A DNA stretch of 64,000 nucleotides from Dipylidium caninum (taxonomy: Eukaryota; Platyhelminthes; Cestoda; Cyclophyllidea; Dipylidiidae). Position numbers and translations under genes: made by a program. This document shows, piece by piece, positions 28,101 to 40,006 of the stretch (its first letter is position 1; every line of letters begins with the position of its first letter). The stretch lies in assembly GCA_017562135.1 (NCBI GenBank), contig QEYB01001666.1:124001-188000 (forward strand), written 5' to 3'. The notes beneath the pieces were generated by a model, which had not been told where the DNA came from, searched no databases, and saw only the letters and a list, made by a program, of their open reading frames with translations.

Positions 28101-31100
28101 AACACTTTCAAGGGCGAGAACAATTGCCTGGACGAAACTTAACCTGTTTCACACAACTGAGTAATTGCCGTTGAGAAGCCGGTTGTTCCATGGTACAGAC
28201 GGCGACTTTGGCGCTGGTGACTAGACGGCTGGTCGTCTTGCCGGCATGAGTGGCGGCATGCACCAGGAGGGATTGAGCATCTCGCAGGAAGGCCACCTTC
28301 TCGTCGCGTTGAAGTGCCATTGCGGAGGAGTCGGTCTCGGTGTTGGCGAGCTCCGTCGCCTCCTGGCTTATTGACACTGCTGCCGACTTGGCGTGTTTCA
28401 CGAGGTTCGCTGTCGCACTGGCCACATCCTAGACGGGCGGTAGAAGAAGAGAGGTTAGGATAAGAAACACAACCAAGTTTCCAGCCTGATCCAAGCGTTT
28501 GCAAAATAATGCACTGGAAAATCCTCACAACAAACAGACAAGGAGTCTTTTTCATGACTTCTCCTCCTTCTGGCTGAAAGCTCAACACAATGCGACGATT
28601 TGCATCGCGACGCAGCTCGGTTTGGATGCGTTCGCAATGACGAAATGTCCACAACCTGTTTGACTAAAGCGGCGTCGGCGGGAAGGCTTTCAACAAACAA
28701 CATGACTTACGAGGCGTGCATTACGTGTAATGCATACAAACACACACGGACACACACCCCACTTTCCACAGTGAAAGTCATCGACTTCTCGGAGGAGACA
28801 CCCAAGCCCAAGGCCACATCCACCTCAACGAAGCCTTCCACCTTCAAATTCACGCCTTTTCCTACCAAATCTGCAGACTGCATCCCAGACAGGAGTGGCG
28901 GAGAATTAAAAAAAGGGTGATGATGTATGCGGCCTGAAATAGTACAAGTGGTAGACTTGGTCACACACCCCAACAATGCTGATGGCCCTGTCCTCAGACC
29001 CTAAATGGGGATTAAACTTTCACTGGCTTCTCTCCCTGCGTTCAGGACTTATCGCTTGGCAGCCTGAAGGAAATTCAAGTTCCAAAGGATGGAGTAGATT
29101 AAGTTGGAGGGATTGGACGAAATCAATCCCCTCCCCCCGGTGCGGTCAAATGATATCCCGAGGACGCAGCATACAGGCGACTCTTTTTCGGCTCTTTAAT
29201 TATACTGCGATGTGGAAAGGAGACGCAAAGATTTCAGGAAATTTGCCTTTCCTCGACGATTTGCATGTGATAAATTAAGAGATGTCTGAACCAAATCTGC
29301 CATACCGGTAAGAATTCACTAATCTAGATGCAAATTTAGGGAAAAAGAGGGAGTAAAGGAACCTATGCAGGAATAAGAAAATGTGTCTAAACACTGACGA
29401 ACTATGGTGAGAGGCAAGTAATTTCACGGATGGTTGCATTATAATGGAAATAGACTCTCGTTTGAATTACAGACGTTTTGAAGCTTCGTTAGAACATCTG
29501 GTCGGCGGGTTGACACAGTCGTGGACACTAAACTGGACGTAACAGTGGCTACGAGTGTCCAAAAGTCCCTCGGGACAGGCACACAGTTGGAGACGAAGAA
29601 TGACTGCCAAACCGTCTAGCGTTGGTAGAGTGAATCTTCGCGGAAAAAAAAGGGTCTTCGAAATAATGATGGAAGGCTCCATAGGGCTTCAAGGGATCTT
29701 GGAAGACATCAGAAAGAAGAGCAGACGATTGAAGGAGGAAGAAAGATTACCTTGGTGGCCGCGAGTAGATCATCCCTTAACTGCCAGTCCATAGCATGGG
29801 CGTTGGCGATGATTTCCGAATCCGACTCATAGTCACCGTATTCTGGGAACAAAATGCACACAAATTGGTATAAAGTCCTTCCAAAGGTCACCATTGTAAC
29901 CGCTCACGCTCCCCTTCACATCTACCCTTCTTTACTAAGGCGCGTTGACATCGTTTCTCTCGGCTTGGAAGATCTCGTAAGTGTGAATATCCACTTAGTG
30001 GGGCTACCCTGTAAAACCCCCGTTTCACGGTTAATGGTGGGCATAGAAACAATTTCGTCCGGGCGAATTATACCGTCTATTCCATGATTCCCATTGGTCT
30101 GATATAGATTTTCTAGCCCATTGTCAAACAAAAAAAATGCATAAAAGTCAGGCAATCGGTGAATGATGGGTTGAGGCAATGCTAAACAGGCTTTGCCGCC
30201 TGCCTCATGAGCTCACACTAGAGTGGGCAGCCTTCAAGGCCAGTCAACTTGTCACTAAGGCGTGTCACCGATAAGAGTTGACTTAAGTAAGAAGAAAAAA
30301 TAAAATAAAATAGAACGACAATGCTGTTCACGGAGAGGTCGCCTCTCTTTCTCGGGGAAAAAAACAAGTCACAGAAGTAATTCTCATTTCTCCCACCTCC
30401 ACTTTACCCAAACCTGATTGATAAGGTGAATTACGGAGCGAGGCAGACGACCCATTTAGGTTGAGGAAATCGGCGCAGATACGACAGCAATCGTGGACTA
30501 TTCATCGTGAGGAACTTGTTTGGTGGCGGGGTCTGCTCTCGCCGACCAGTCGCTCCGCCATCCTCCCTGTCCACCCAATTTCGCCCCTCCTCCTCCCCCC
30601 CTCTACCCGCCCAACTTTCTGCTGTTTACCCGTCATTTTGGTATATCTTCGGGGGGCGCCTTACTGTTTGGATCATTTCAACCTGACAGGGGACATATTC
30701 TTCCACACGAAAGAGGGTGGACTCGGGAAAGTTGCAGGGGTTTACTTCAACTACGGCTGAGAAGTACGCTGTAAGGCAGTCGACGCGGAGGGCGCATTTC
30801 AAAAACCGTCGAAGGAGAGGGGGAGGGAGCCTTTCCTATCTTACAAAAAATAGTAACAAAACCATGCGAAAATAAACGCGGAGAAACTTCAAACGTGACG
30901 GTTAAATTATGCGGCTATTTGTTTACCCAGATTACTTTCATCCTCATCCTCGAGAATGGGCTCGAGGCGTTGTTTGCGACGACGATGGGAGTAGAGGTGA
31001 CTGGCAGACACGAGTTGAAGCAACTGTTGACTGCTGTCGCCCACCCGCGATGCCGCCTCGTAGAGACTTGGACGATCGACAAGGGCCCCGAGCTGAAGTG

Positions 31101-34100
31101 GACGAAGGTAGGTGGAAGAACGATTGAAACACAAATTATCCTCGACTTTGACCCTCGAATGACTTGGTGACGCAGTGACAACTCGTCAGTTGGATACCAC
31201 AACCGCCCTGTTTACTTATTATTTGGCACGCAGACATGCACATCGAGATTTGGGCGGAAGGATCAAACGTCGTCCCTCCACACAAACAAACTGACGCCCT
31301 CAAAGACTTCGTGGCAGGTTTATTTTCACCTGATCTACCAGAGTAGACTGAGAGGTAGGCAAAACTGCCTCGACGGACAATCAGAGTGGACACAGGGTGG
31401 AGTACGATGGAGCAGGCCTCATTCGCCACGAGTCCAGCCTCCATCCACTCGTGGGGAAGCAAAATCACTCCACCAGAGGGTATCGGTCAAGTGAATGCCT
31501 TCACCCACTCCAAATTCTTATTCCCACTGCCAGATCATTACAGCAGACGTTGCTATGGGAGTGAGAAAGAATAGTGTCCCTCCTCCAAGTTTCGGGTTGT
31601 CGAAACCGGTTGAAATAAGAAGACAAAAATGGAGAGGACAACTGCTGGGCGCTAGTGCTAAAGACTCTACCCAGCTGTTTTTTTTGTTTTAAAATTGCAA
31701 GTGCTTAAGACAAACAACGAGCCCTGCACCCCCGCATGTTGTCTTCATTACTCAAGGCTTTGATGATCACTTCGCAGCGGTGTGGTTGGTGTGTCCGGTG
31801 AAAAACTGTGAAAATCATTAAAACCAAGTAGAAGGTAAACATTTCAACATGATCAAGTGATGGTGTGGCTAAAATCTGCAAGGTTTGTAAAACAGTAGGT
31901 CATTTGTCCAGTGCCATTGGTATCCTCTTAGCGTTTGATTAGGGAAAAAGATGAAGGATTGTGAGGGGGTCAAAGATCTTGTCTCAAGGAAATAATTTTT
32001 GCCTGGACAGGAGGTGAAATCGCCTAAAAAAGACTCCTCTCCTCAATATAGATGATAGTCTTTACTCCGAGGGGTGGGGATAGAGCATAAACACTACAGA
32101 AATTCCCACCTATAGCAGGAGATGATGGTGTTAAGTGTGACCGCGTTTCTTATCTTTTTTTTTACCAACATACAGGGACTTTGGGGTGTTATGGGAAGTT
32201 TTGGCCTAACCTCCTCTCGGCCTGCCTTCAATGGCATCGCCGAGCGCATTAAATTGAGGAAGGCGTCAGCGACATTTTGAGCGGCACTCATGAGGTGACC
32301 TTGAGATTCATCTCCAGCGTCAACAGCTTGCAATTGGTCCAACACCCGGACATTCTGCATCAATCGGTGTACATTTAGGCCAATTGTGGCAAGAGATGCA
32401 TCCATTGTGGTGTAATCAATCGCTTCCTCAGCGTCCTCCTCCTCCTCTGCCTCTGCCTCCGCCTTCCTCCGCCATTCCCACTTGAGATGCATCTAAGCAC
32501 GAAGGACTGTCAGTCAGGCCGAATTGACCATTGACGAGAGGAGGCGATATTTCGAGGTAAAAAAAGAAAGTATAACGCACTTTCACCAAGTCGACCTTGA
32601 GAGGGTCGAAGTAAAGAAATGAGATTGCCTGTAGCAATTGTCATAGCTCCCAAATAACTGCAGATTCCAGCTCGAGCTTGGGCCATATTCTCCTCCCTCC
32701 AGCGTTGAGTTGCCTAGGCAAAATGTACATTTCAAGTAGGCAGGAAGTCGTGGAGGCACGGGACCACGTTACACTCGTCCGCACGTCGGTGTGGAGTAAG
32801 CATACGAGTGAAAGGGTGTGGTCAAAGTGCACACTGAAAAAGAGTTCCAGTTGTGGGTAAATAATATTTTTGATTAGGTGGTGCGAACCATCTTTAAAAT
32901 AGGACATAACCTTTCACTACCCTCATTTTTTCTCTTTCTTCGTAGCGCCAAAGCAAGATGGCTGGACCACGTTCGCAGTGGTAGAAAAGTGAAGCGATGC
33001 TTATAAAGTCATACTCCGCACAAATCACACCACCTTCAAGTATCCAAGGCAGCGTAGTTCTACTCTGTCTGATGTATTATCACATTTAAGTGGCAATCAT
33101 TTAGACATTGGGGAATGAGATACGAAAATAAGGCGTCTGGAGCCTCCAAGAGGAAGTCAGATTCAGGCAAAATGGAAATGGTATTACCGAGTCGTCTCGT
33201 GAGACAATGTCTTTGTCCTCAAAGTAGGGTTTCGAGAGGCTTTGACTCGCGTCTTGGATTTCCTTGGTGCTTTCACCGATTCGTAGCATCACTGCCCGTT
33301 TCGGTTGGCTCAACTCCTTCATTTGAACCTGCAAGGATAACAGAACACACCTTTTTGGTCGTCGTGAGGGGTTGAAAGAGCCTTCAGAGGCGAGAGAAGT
33401 GTAACGAGAACCTAGGCCAAGAATGCTCTACTACCTCATTTCCCATGGTTCCCCTTCGTTTCCCTCCAAGTGTGTGAGCACGTAGAGCAACTCCGGCGTT
33501 GTCGACACCGCGTTCGGCCAAGTTGTCGCCAGACCTTCGGCCAACGTAGCCACGACTGAAGGTGCTGGCCTGACTGGGATAGCCTTCGGTGGCAACGTAA
33601 CTGGCGGAGACATTGTGACCTCGTCCCAATGTGCCCACATTTGAGATGATTTCGGCTCTAAAATGAATTTCTAACCATTTGAAGCCCTTAATCAGTTCAA
33701 TCATAGAGTGTCCAATTTAAGCAGAGTGAGAGAAAAAACCTCCCCTTCGCACGTCTTTCAAAAGGGGAAAGTCGAGCGGCAGTGAAGTGAAGAATTTCCC
33801 CTCTTTTTTGATTTGACACAAAAGTTTCGGGGTAAACAAAGGAAGTTTGGCCAATATAATGAACTTTGGGAGTATTTAAGATTTGCGCATCAACTTGATT
33901 ATACACTTGGTCCAAGAGTTGACAGTATCTTTCAGGTTGCTACCCTTCCACCCCTCTAATTTCTAACCTACTCGAAGGGAAGTGAAGCAACCACACACTT
34001 CACCTAACGAAATCACAATAATTTTCCATTTAAAAGGAATTTAGCCAACATCAAAGCGTCCTTAGACAGAGACAAGGCTTTAGTCTGGCAAAAGGCGGAG

Positions 34101-37100
34101 AGAGCCTCGCACTCCCTGGAAAACGGATGGAAACGATGTCGACAGGGTAAACGCAGATAAATGGCCACTTTCTCGTCTTCCCTCTTGCAAAGACCACTTG
34201 TGGGAATGATAAGGAACAATATGATGTTAACTTAAGCACCTCAGGCAAATGAGAAGGGTTAAGTAAAAAAAGGGAGAAATGAAAAAAGAACGAAAGAACT
34301 GACCTAGATGGACCCACATTCTCCTCCAAAATGACATTGGAATCACCGTCATCATTCACACACGCGTCTGACTTCTTCTTCCTCCGAAGAATGATGTCAA
34401 TGTAGCCAGAAATCAGTTGGGATATTTGTTCGCCCTCAGTTGTCTGCATGACATAATTGCCGTCGGGACTGTATTCGCCGAAATCCTGTGCGAGTATTAA
34501 ACGAAGGTTTCACTCAAAGCCAATGAAAAAAGGTAATCAGGGGGGCCACGCCTCGATGTAAAGAGAGGAAATTCGGCCAAGTGGAGAAAGCTTCAGCTGC
34601 ATGTTAGGATGGAATCAAGGGCGGACAGGGGGAAAAGCATATGAGGCGGATGCATGGTTCGTCCGTCTCTGTCTGCCCTCACACGGTCATAAGATCCTGT
34701 GACTAGGTGATTAGACGAGTAACCACATTGGCATTTCGAATGGGGACATGTTTGTGATTATTATGCAATTACGAATGCCCATACGCAAATCAGCGCCCTA
34801 CTAACCAAGTCCTCTTAATGCAAGTGAGCCCGCCCACAGTCCAGCTAATTAACCTTGGCCTGAGAAAGCAGAACTGCCACGTGTCGATATGAGAAAAGAC
34901 GCGAAGTGGCCCAAGTGTGGCAGAAGAATCCAAATACTGCTGGGGTGAGAGGGAGAACCTACCAGGGTGAAGAGGTTTGCTGTGGCTGCCCATCGGCGAA
35001 CACGGGTGAGGGGCCAAGTCTGGAGAACCTCCTTCGTATTCTCATCCACTCGCATTACACTTTCCTTGCTGACACCAAACAGTCGTGGAACAAGTTTATT
35101 CTTCCCTTGTAACTTCTCCTACACGGAGGGAGGAAAAAGCGTCTCTGTAACAAAACCGACGTGCAGGCGTAGCAAGCAGATGGACGTGGGTGTTTTTAAA
35201 TAATCAAAAGAGAAAAAATAAACAGCGCCAAGGTTAGAGGCACGATTTGACCAGATGTGCGGGGAAGAATTAGGGATCCCGTGCAGGTTGTTCGGACGTA
35301 CAAGGAATAATAAAGGCAGTGTTTACTTCATCTGAAGCGTGTTTGTGCGCCGGTGATTGGGTAGTAACTTTTCCACTGGTCTATGACTAATTCTGATTAA
35401 TGACAAATTGATTCAAGGGCGGAAAATGAATCAGTGATTGGCCGAGAAAAGAAGTGGCAAGGCGGTCGGGCACAGTCCTTTCAACACACTCTTGCACAAC
35501 ACAGTGGCGACGCCCCAGGCTAGCTCGAAGGTAATAATCTTCATAGCTCGCATCAGATTGCCACAAAGGCATGTGACTTGAATCATCCACAGTTTTAAGT
35601 GTCTGACGGCGGTGATGGCGTATTTTTCATATGAAGACAATAACAAAGCAGGAGAGTCAGGTGTTTATGCCTTATTGAAATAGCCATTAGTACGAGGGGA
35701 GGAGAAAAGCTGCTTGTCAATTGAAAAAGCTCCTGCGAGGTTCCTCGCTTCACAGAGGGGAGGAGGGGATGAGGGGGACGAGGGGGGGGAGTGGACAGGG
35801 CAGAGGCCACGTGTAATGTAATGACTGGTCGTAGCAGACGGTTAGGACTTAGACGCAACGCCAGGGGCGCTGCCATGATGGAAACAGGCTAGGCAAGTTT
35901 CAGCGTGTCAGGCGTACGGAAGGCCTGTGAGTCACTCTGAATAAGGTCATTCCACGAACGCGCACATGTTCGCACAGATGAAGTAATTTAAAAAAAGGAG
36001 AAAAAGAGATAAAAAGCCCATTTCCTGAAAACTAAGTTGACGAGACTTGGGCAAATTAGGGGAAGTAATCGGATTACATTCTGCCTAGTGGGTGACGTGT
36101 CAATCGGTTAAGATCAGATTGTAACCCTAAAACCGCTTCTGAAAGGATACTTTGTTTCCGGCACTATAATAATTGACGATGGATTATCTGCACAATTGGT
36201 TTTTTTTGAATGAGTCTTAAGAAGACGAAGAATTAATCACCTTGATCAAGAAAAAAGTGATTCCATAGGTCGGAAGGGAACGGCAGACTTGGACATACCG
36301 AACCTTGGCATCCTTTTCAGATAGCCCATTAAGTTTTTGGTATTGCTGAAAAGCGCAAAAAGAAGATACGCTATTTAAAGTTAAGCCTAGATAGGTGATA
36401 ATAGCTCTTTTTTTGCCCTTGACACCAAAGGAAAGATTCCATAACATGCGTTTACTATTGTAAGAATGAATTTTAATTTACCAAATCGGCCGACTTTGGA
36501 GGTGGCGCAGAGGTCGTCACAAGAGTGCGCGCGTGGGCGTGCGCGCACTTAGTTGATTGGCTGAGACCATACGCACGCAAATTCGTGTGCGTATGTACGT
36601 GTATGAGTGTTTATCAGTGAGTCAGCAAGGTAAAAAGTGTAAGAGGAAGCAACTGAAGGCAACTGCCTACACCACATTGTCTCAAACAAGTTGGGCGGGC
36701 ATTTACATTGGTTGCACAAAAAAAAATTTTTGTATACCCGAGCACGAAGGTTAATGACGACGCATAAGTCCACTCCACCGACGGTGATGTCACTTACCTC
36801 TCTTATTTTTTTCTCGATATTCTTCACTTTTACGTATTCCTTCGGAAGATGCTCCTTCACACTAAAAGACAACAAAGTCAACCCTGTACTTGAATAGCAG
36901 CCCTTTTAATATATCAGATTAAGAGAAGAAATAGGTGTTTCGGTTAAATAATGCAAAGATAAAATCTATACGAAGAATAATTGCCAAGAAATCGTAGAAG
37001 CATACTCAATGCTGAAGGATTTGGCTTTTTCTGGGATAAGATTCCCCATTTCGGCTTGACACTGAAGACCTGCCAGCTCGATGGCTTGAATAAGGCTGAT

Positions 37101-38086
37101 AGGATGAGCACCATTTAGAATGGCTTCTTTAAGCTGTGAAGAGAAGCCAATAAGTGCAAAAGTAGTCCAGTCAAATAGGAAAATACACCATAATAAATCT
37201 ACCTGAATGAAAAGAAGGTTCAATTGGACAGGATCCCGAGTTCCTATGTTCTGGTCGGAGAAGAAGTATTTTCGTTGCAACAGAAGGATGTCAGTTTCTT
37301 CGATCCCCAACTGTCTGAAGGTTTTGGCGTGAGGCAACCAGTTAGCTAACATAAATCAAAAACTTAGCAGATAAGTCATTTCAATAAATTTTAAATAAAT
37401 GACATTCTCACCCCCATCATCGGTCTGTAATTTGTGTTTTAATGTTTCGAGTTTGTCGTAATCCTTTAGAGTATTTTTAGGACGACGCAGGGTTTGAGCA
37501 CGTCCTTTCTCGTGAATCAACGAATATTCTTCATGATTGGTTATACCTGTAAAAAATTTATTGAGTAAATAAATCCATATATAATAATTCAAGAAAAAAC
37601 AAAACAAGACACTAATAAACGAGAAATAATCAGTTTATGGAGTTACAGAAAATCTCACCCATTTTACCACAAATTGTAACCATTAAATCAGCAATAGTTT
37701 TGCTGTCATCAACCTGAAGCGTTTTTCGAGTTCCATCCAAAGTGCTAACGATGAGACGGCGTAATTTTGATTTATATAAAATTTCCATCTACAATTCACT
37801 AGAAAAACCGAATAAAGCCATACCCCATCCTGAAGGTGATAATATGAAAGTAATCGAGAGCTCTCAAGCCAAAAAGAGTGTTTTGGGTCGGGATCATTGA
37901 TGAATATACCGAATTCTTTAATCTTAGTAAATGCCTATGTGGATGTATACCTGGGCCTTGGCCTGCATTTCTGACATTGGATTGGATATGCCGGCAAAGA
38001 TCAAAAACTGTTATGTCGGTAGGCGTCTTGAAAGCGGTAGTTTTGTTCAATGTAGGAATAAGCAGATTCAGCGTGACCGTAGCCAT
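4834..38086 (-). CDS. TLN: Talin (complete gene, about 44 exons)
   Basis: Talin is the cytosolic adaptor that binds integrin beta tails and phosphoinositides through its FERM head, and vinculin and actin through its helical rod. Reading 5' to 3' on the minus strand, the exons are: 37951-38086, 37824-37915, 37659-37788, 37412-37546, 37203-37345, 37006-37133, 36798-36861, 36241-36345, 34963-35118, 34304-34485, 33436-33657, 33188-33328, about 32590-32713, 32211-about 32490, 30936-31092, 29751-29842, 28144-28428, 26085-26273, 24358-24600, 23105-23326, 22613-22747, 21243-21575, 20903-21167, 20020-20270, 19589-19798, 18507-18802, 17225-17477, 16771-17082, 16496-16606, 16217-16411, 15990-16141, 15648-15909, 14986-15114, 14748-14906, 14377-14673, 12967-13368, 11916-12209, 11590-11848, 10240-10592, 10030-10153, 9078-9340, 6900-7145, 5960-6313, 4834-4956. 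The start (38086) gives MATVTLNLLIP, matching the family F0 N-terminus. Phases agree at nearly all joins; the join at about 32.5 kb does not resolve, and the starts near 9340 and 10153 are less sure. The product is roughly 2,900-3,000 aa, against about 2,540 in vertebrate talin-1. The first two introns are only 35 nt. Confidence 0.93.
7425..7560 (+). repeat. Homopurine tract inside a talin intron
   Basis: About 135 bp are almost purely A/G on the + strand, ending in a G run at about 7550-7558. In the talin transcript it is a polypyrimidine stretch within the intron between exons 9078-9340 and 6900-7145. Such tracts can form triplex DNA or act as long polypyrimidine tracts; which of these applies here is not shown by the sequence. 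Confidence 0.8.
21610..22161 (+). other. Unassigned 183-codon open frame in a talin intron
   Basis: An ATG-initiated frame lies antisense to talin, in the intron between exons 22613-22747 and 21243-21575. Composition is mixed, with several Cys, His and Trp, and I recognise no domain. No promoter, splice or poly(A) context supports expression. It may be chance or a degraded repeat; I do not claim a gene. Confidence 0.15.
34304..38086 (-). other. Talin FERM head (F0-F3) exons
   Basis: These ten exons encode the head. F0 is in exons 1-3 (VDDSKTIADLM is recognisable). F1 carries TNHEEYSL and DQNIGTRDPVQLNLLF. F2 has HLPKEYVK and AKVRYVQVCRSLPTYG. F3 has KNKLVPRLFGVSKESVMRVD. The integrin-binding RRWAA motif of F3 is intact (exon 34963-35118), as are TTEGEQISQLISGYIDIIL and the basic tail that follows. 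The F1 loop appears shorter than in vertebrates. Conservation of these binding residues suggests a functional, integrin-engaging talin. Confidence 0.92.
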
Positions 38087-40006
38087 CGGTAAACCGATGA
38101 GGTACTCAGACGCTCTTCAAAAAATCGCGCTCTAAGTCAAGGTTGAACTACCGTTTACATTGGAAAAAAGAAGGTTACGTGAAGTCCGCAGCTAAGATCC
38201 CAAGCTTCAATCAAGGTAAGCAAAATTTTCGACATTATTTAACATAGAAGAGATTTCGTGCAGTGAACTGTTAATGCCTTCGCAGAAATTTGCTTCAGTG
38301 GTTAAAAGTTACTATAATCATAGCTATGTAAGAGTCTCGTAAAGAATGATTGTCAAGAGAAATTTGTCTTCTGTGCAAGCTTCATTAAGGAAAGCTTTCA
38401 ATTAGGCGGACGACACATCGCTACTTGCGACGGACATATTCAATTAGTCTTAAATTAAGCCACGTAGGTTCATGAATGGGAAGACGTAATAGAAGAGCGC
38501 GACTCACAGTCCAATACCATACTGAGCCAAATGTCTTCCAGCGATGACACGTTATAGAATTATATACCGCTTTATTGTTATATAAAAGCCACTTACTATG
38601 AACAATAAGTATAAAAAATTCTCACTGGGTGAAAAACCTTTCACCTCGCGTTCATTTAAATAGTTTCCCGTTCTTAGCATTGTCTTTCTAAGTTAGTAGT
38701 TTTGGGAAAAAGTACCTTCAAAAACATAAAACCATGTATGAAATAGCATTCCTTTGACATGATTTATTTAAAATCACCACTACAGAATAAGTTTCTTTTG
38801 CAAATTTTTTTTCATAGGCTGAAGTGTGTGGTGGCCACAAAGGAATTTTAAGGAAGAAGCATTACGTCGTGTATGTACAAAGTGAAATACGTGCGCATCA
38901 ATCTCCAGGAGCTCATTCCCCAAATTCCCAACGCCTTGTCGAATTCGCGGAAAATTATGATAATTTTTTTTCTCCTTCTAATAGGCCGTAGAAACTTATA
39001 AACGAGGGACCCTTTAAAATCAACATATCTAGAAAGTTCGAAATACTAGATAAAAGTCGACAGTCAGGCAGTCCCCGTAATGAGTTTATCTGCGACATAA
39101 GCTGTTTTCTATGTGCGGTGCATAATTGCCTTGACACAACTTCACCGAAATATAATAAGTCTATGCGAACATGATTAAATTAATATTTAAAAAATGTCTG
39201 CTATTTTTACACAGTTGGAGATACACGAGTCACCTAGACGTCCAAATCGCATTTACTCCAATGAGGTAGTATCAAGACACGTTAAGAAGTTGTTAATGCT
39301 ATCATCTGAAGCCATTACACGAATAGGTCTAGCCTGAATGAGATTTAAATCTAGCGACAATACATGGCATCCATGCAAATTAAAACCGACTATTTTTCAC
39401 AAAAACTTCTCAATTTCTTTCAAGGATTTCGCGCCAAACATTCATGCCCGTTTTTCATACACGGTAAAGGTCAAAAATTTGCATGCCAAATGTATCCGTG
39501 CGGTACATTTAAAGAATTATAAATTCTCTATCTTCCTAAACACATCTGACCTAAATATGTGCGCCATTAAAAAACTTTTTCACCTTAATTTAAAATTAAA
39601 ATAATTTAGTTAAGACACCTTCTTGTAAGACCCGCAGTTTATTATGCCATTACTTTGTTTTAACGCATCAACTTAAATTCGTTTAACGCAAACCCTTAAA
39701 ACGAAATCTTTTTTAGCTTTGCGTTGGTAGGCGTGTGCACGTAGCTTCTTCCTCAGTACCTTAGTCACAAGCACAAGAGATTCAATTCCGTATGCCCTGG
39801 GGTTTTTCTTATACCTCTTAACTGGACGGTAGATTTATTTCACTTGGTGAATATCATACTCTAGCTATCAACCTATAATTCCGTTCTTTTTCTCTTTTTA
39901 AGGGTCCATTGTGATTGTCAAGCTTATCTGCGTACGTTGACAGCGCGTTCCCATAAAGAAAAAAAATAGTCTTAATTAATCTGTATCTGCCTTATTTTAC
40001 CTGAGA
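38087..40006. promoter_or_regulatory. Divergent intergenic region between talin and NT5C2 starts
   Basis: This 1.9 kb, A/T-rich stretch separates the talin start codon (minus) from the NT5C2 start codon (plus). It must contain both 5' UTRs and promoters unless upstream noncoding exons lie elsewhere. No TATA box or other element can be assigned with confidence. A TATATAAAAG-like string near 38576-38586 is too far from either start to interpret. No coding exon was recognised in it. Confidence 0.4.

Larger units (their letters stand above)
7146..33657 (-). other. Talin linker and rod exons (helical bundles R1-R12)
   Basis: Exons between 33657 and 9078 encode a short linker and then a run of amphipathic, Ala/Ser/Leu-rich helices. 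They align in order with talin rod bundles: R1 begins around DYTTMDASLATIGLN (exon 32211-32490), and SQSAYLVGAG lies in exon 16771-17082. FDSAIYFARANSLVDRSS lies in exon 12967-13368, and ITTPRHIQEAALGITQAA in exon 10240-10592. An acidic run (EAEAEEEEDAEEA) sits just before R1 and has no counterpart in vertebrate talin that I recall. Introns range from under 100 nt to about 2 kb and hold no other gene that I can recognise. Confidence 0.85.

Noticed and set aside
28139..28654. Minus-strand 171-codon open frame
   Set aside because: It is an alternative frame over the talin exon 28144-28428, whose correct frame matches the rod and joins its neighbours in phase.
35387..35646. Possible extra talin exon between 36241 and 35118
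   Set aside because: Exons 36241-36345 and 34963-35118 join directly in phase (FFLIK then EKLQGKNKLVP) as in the family, leaving no room for another exon.
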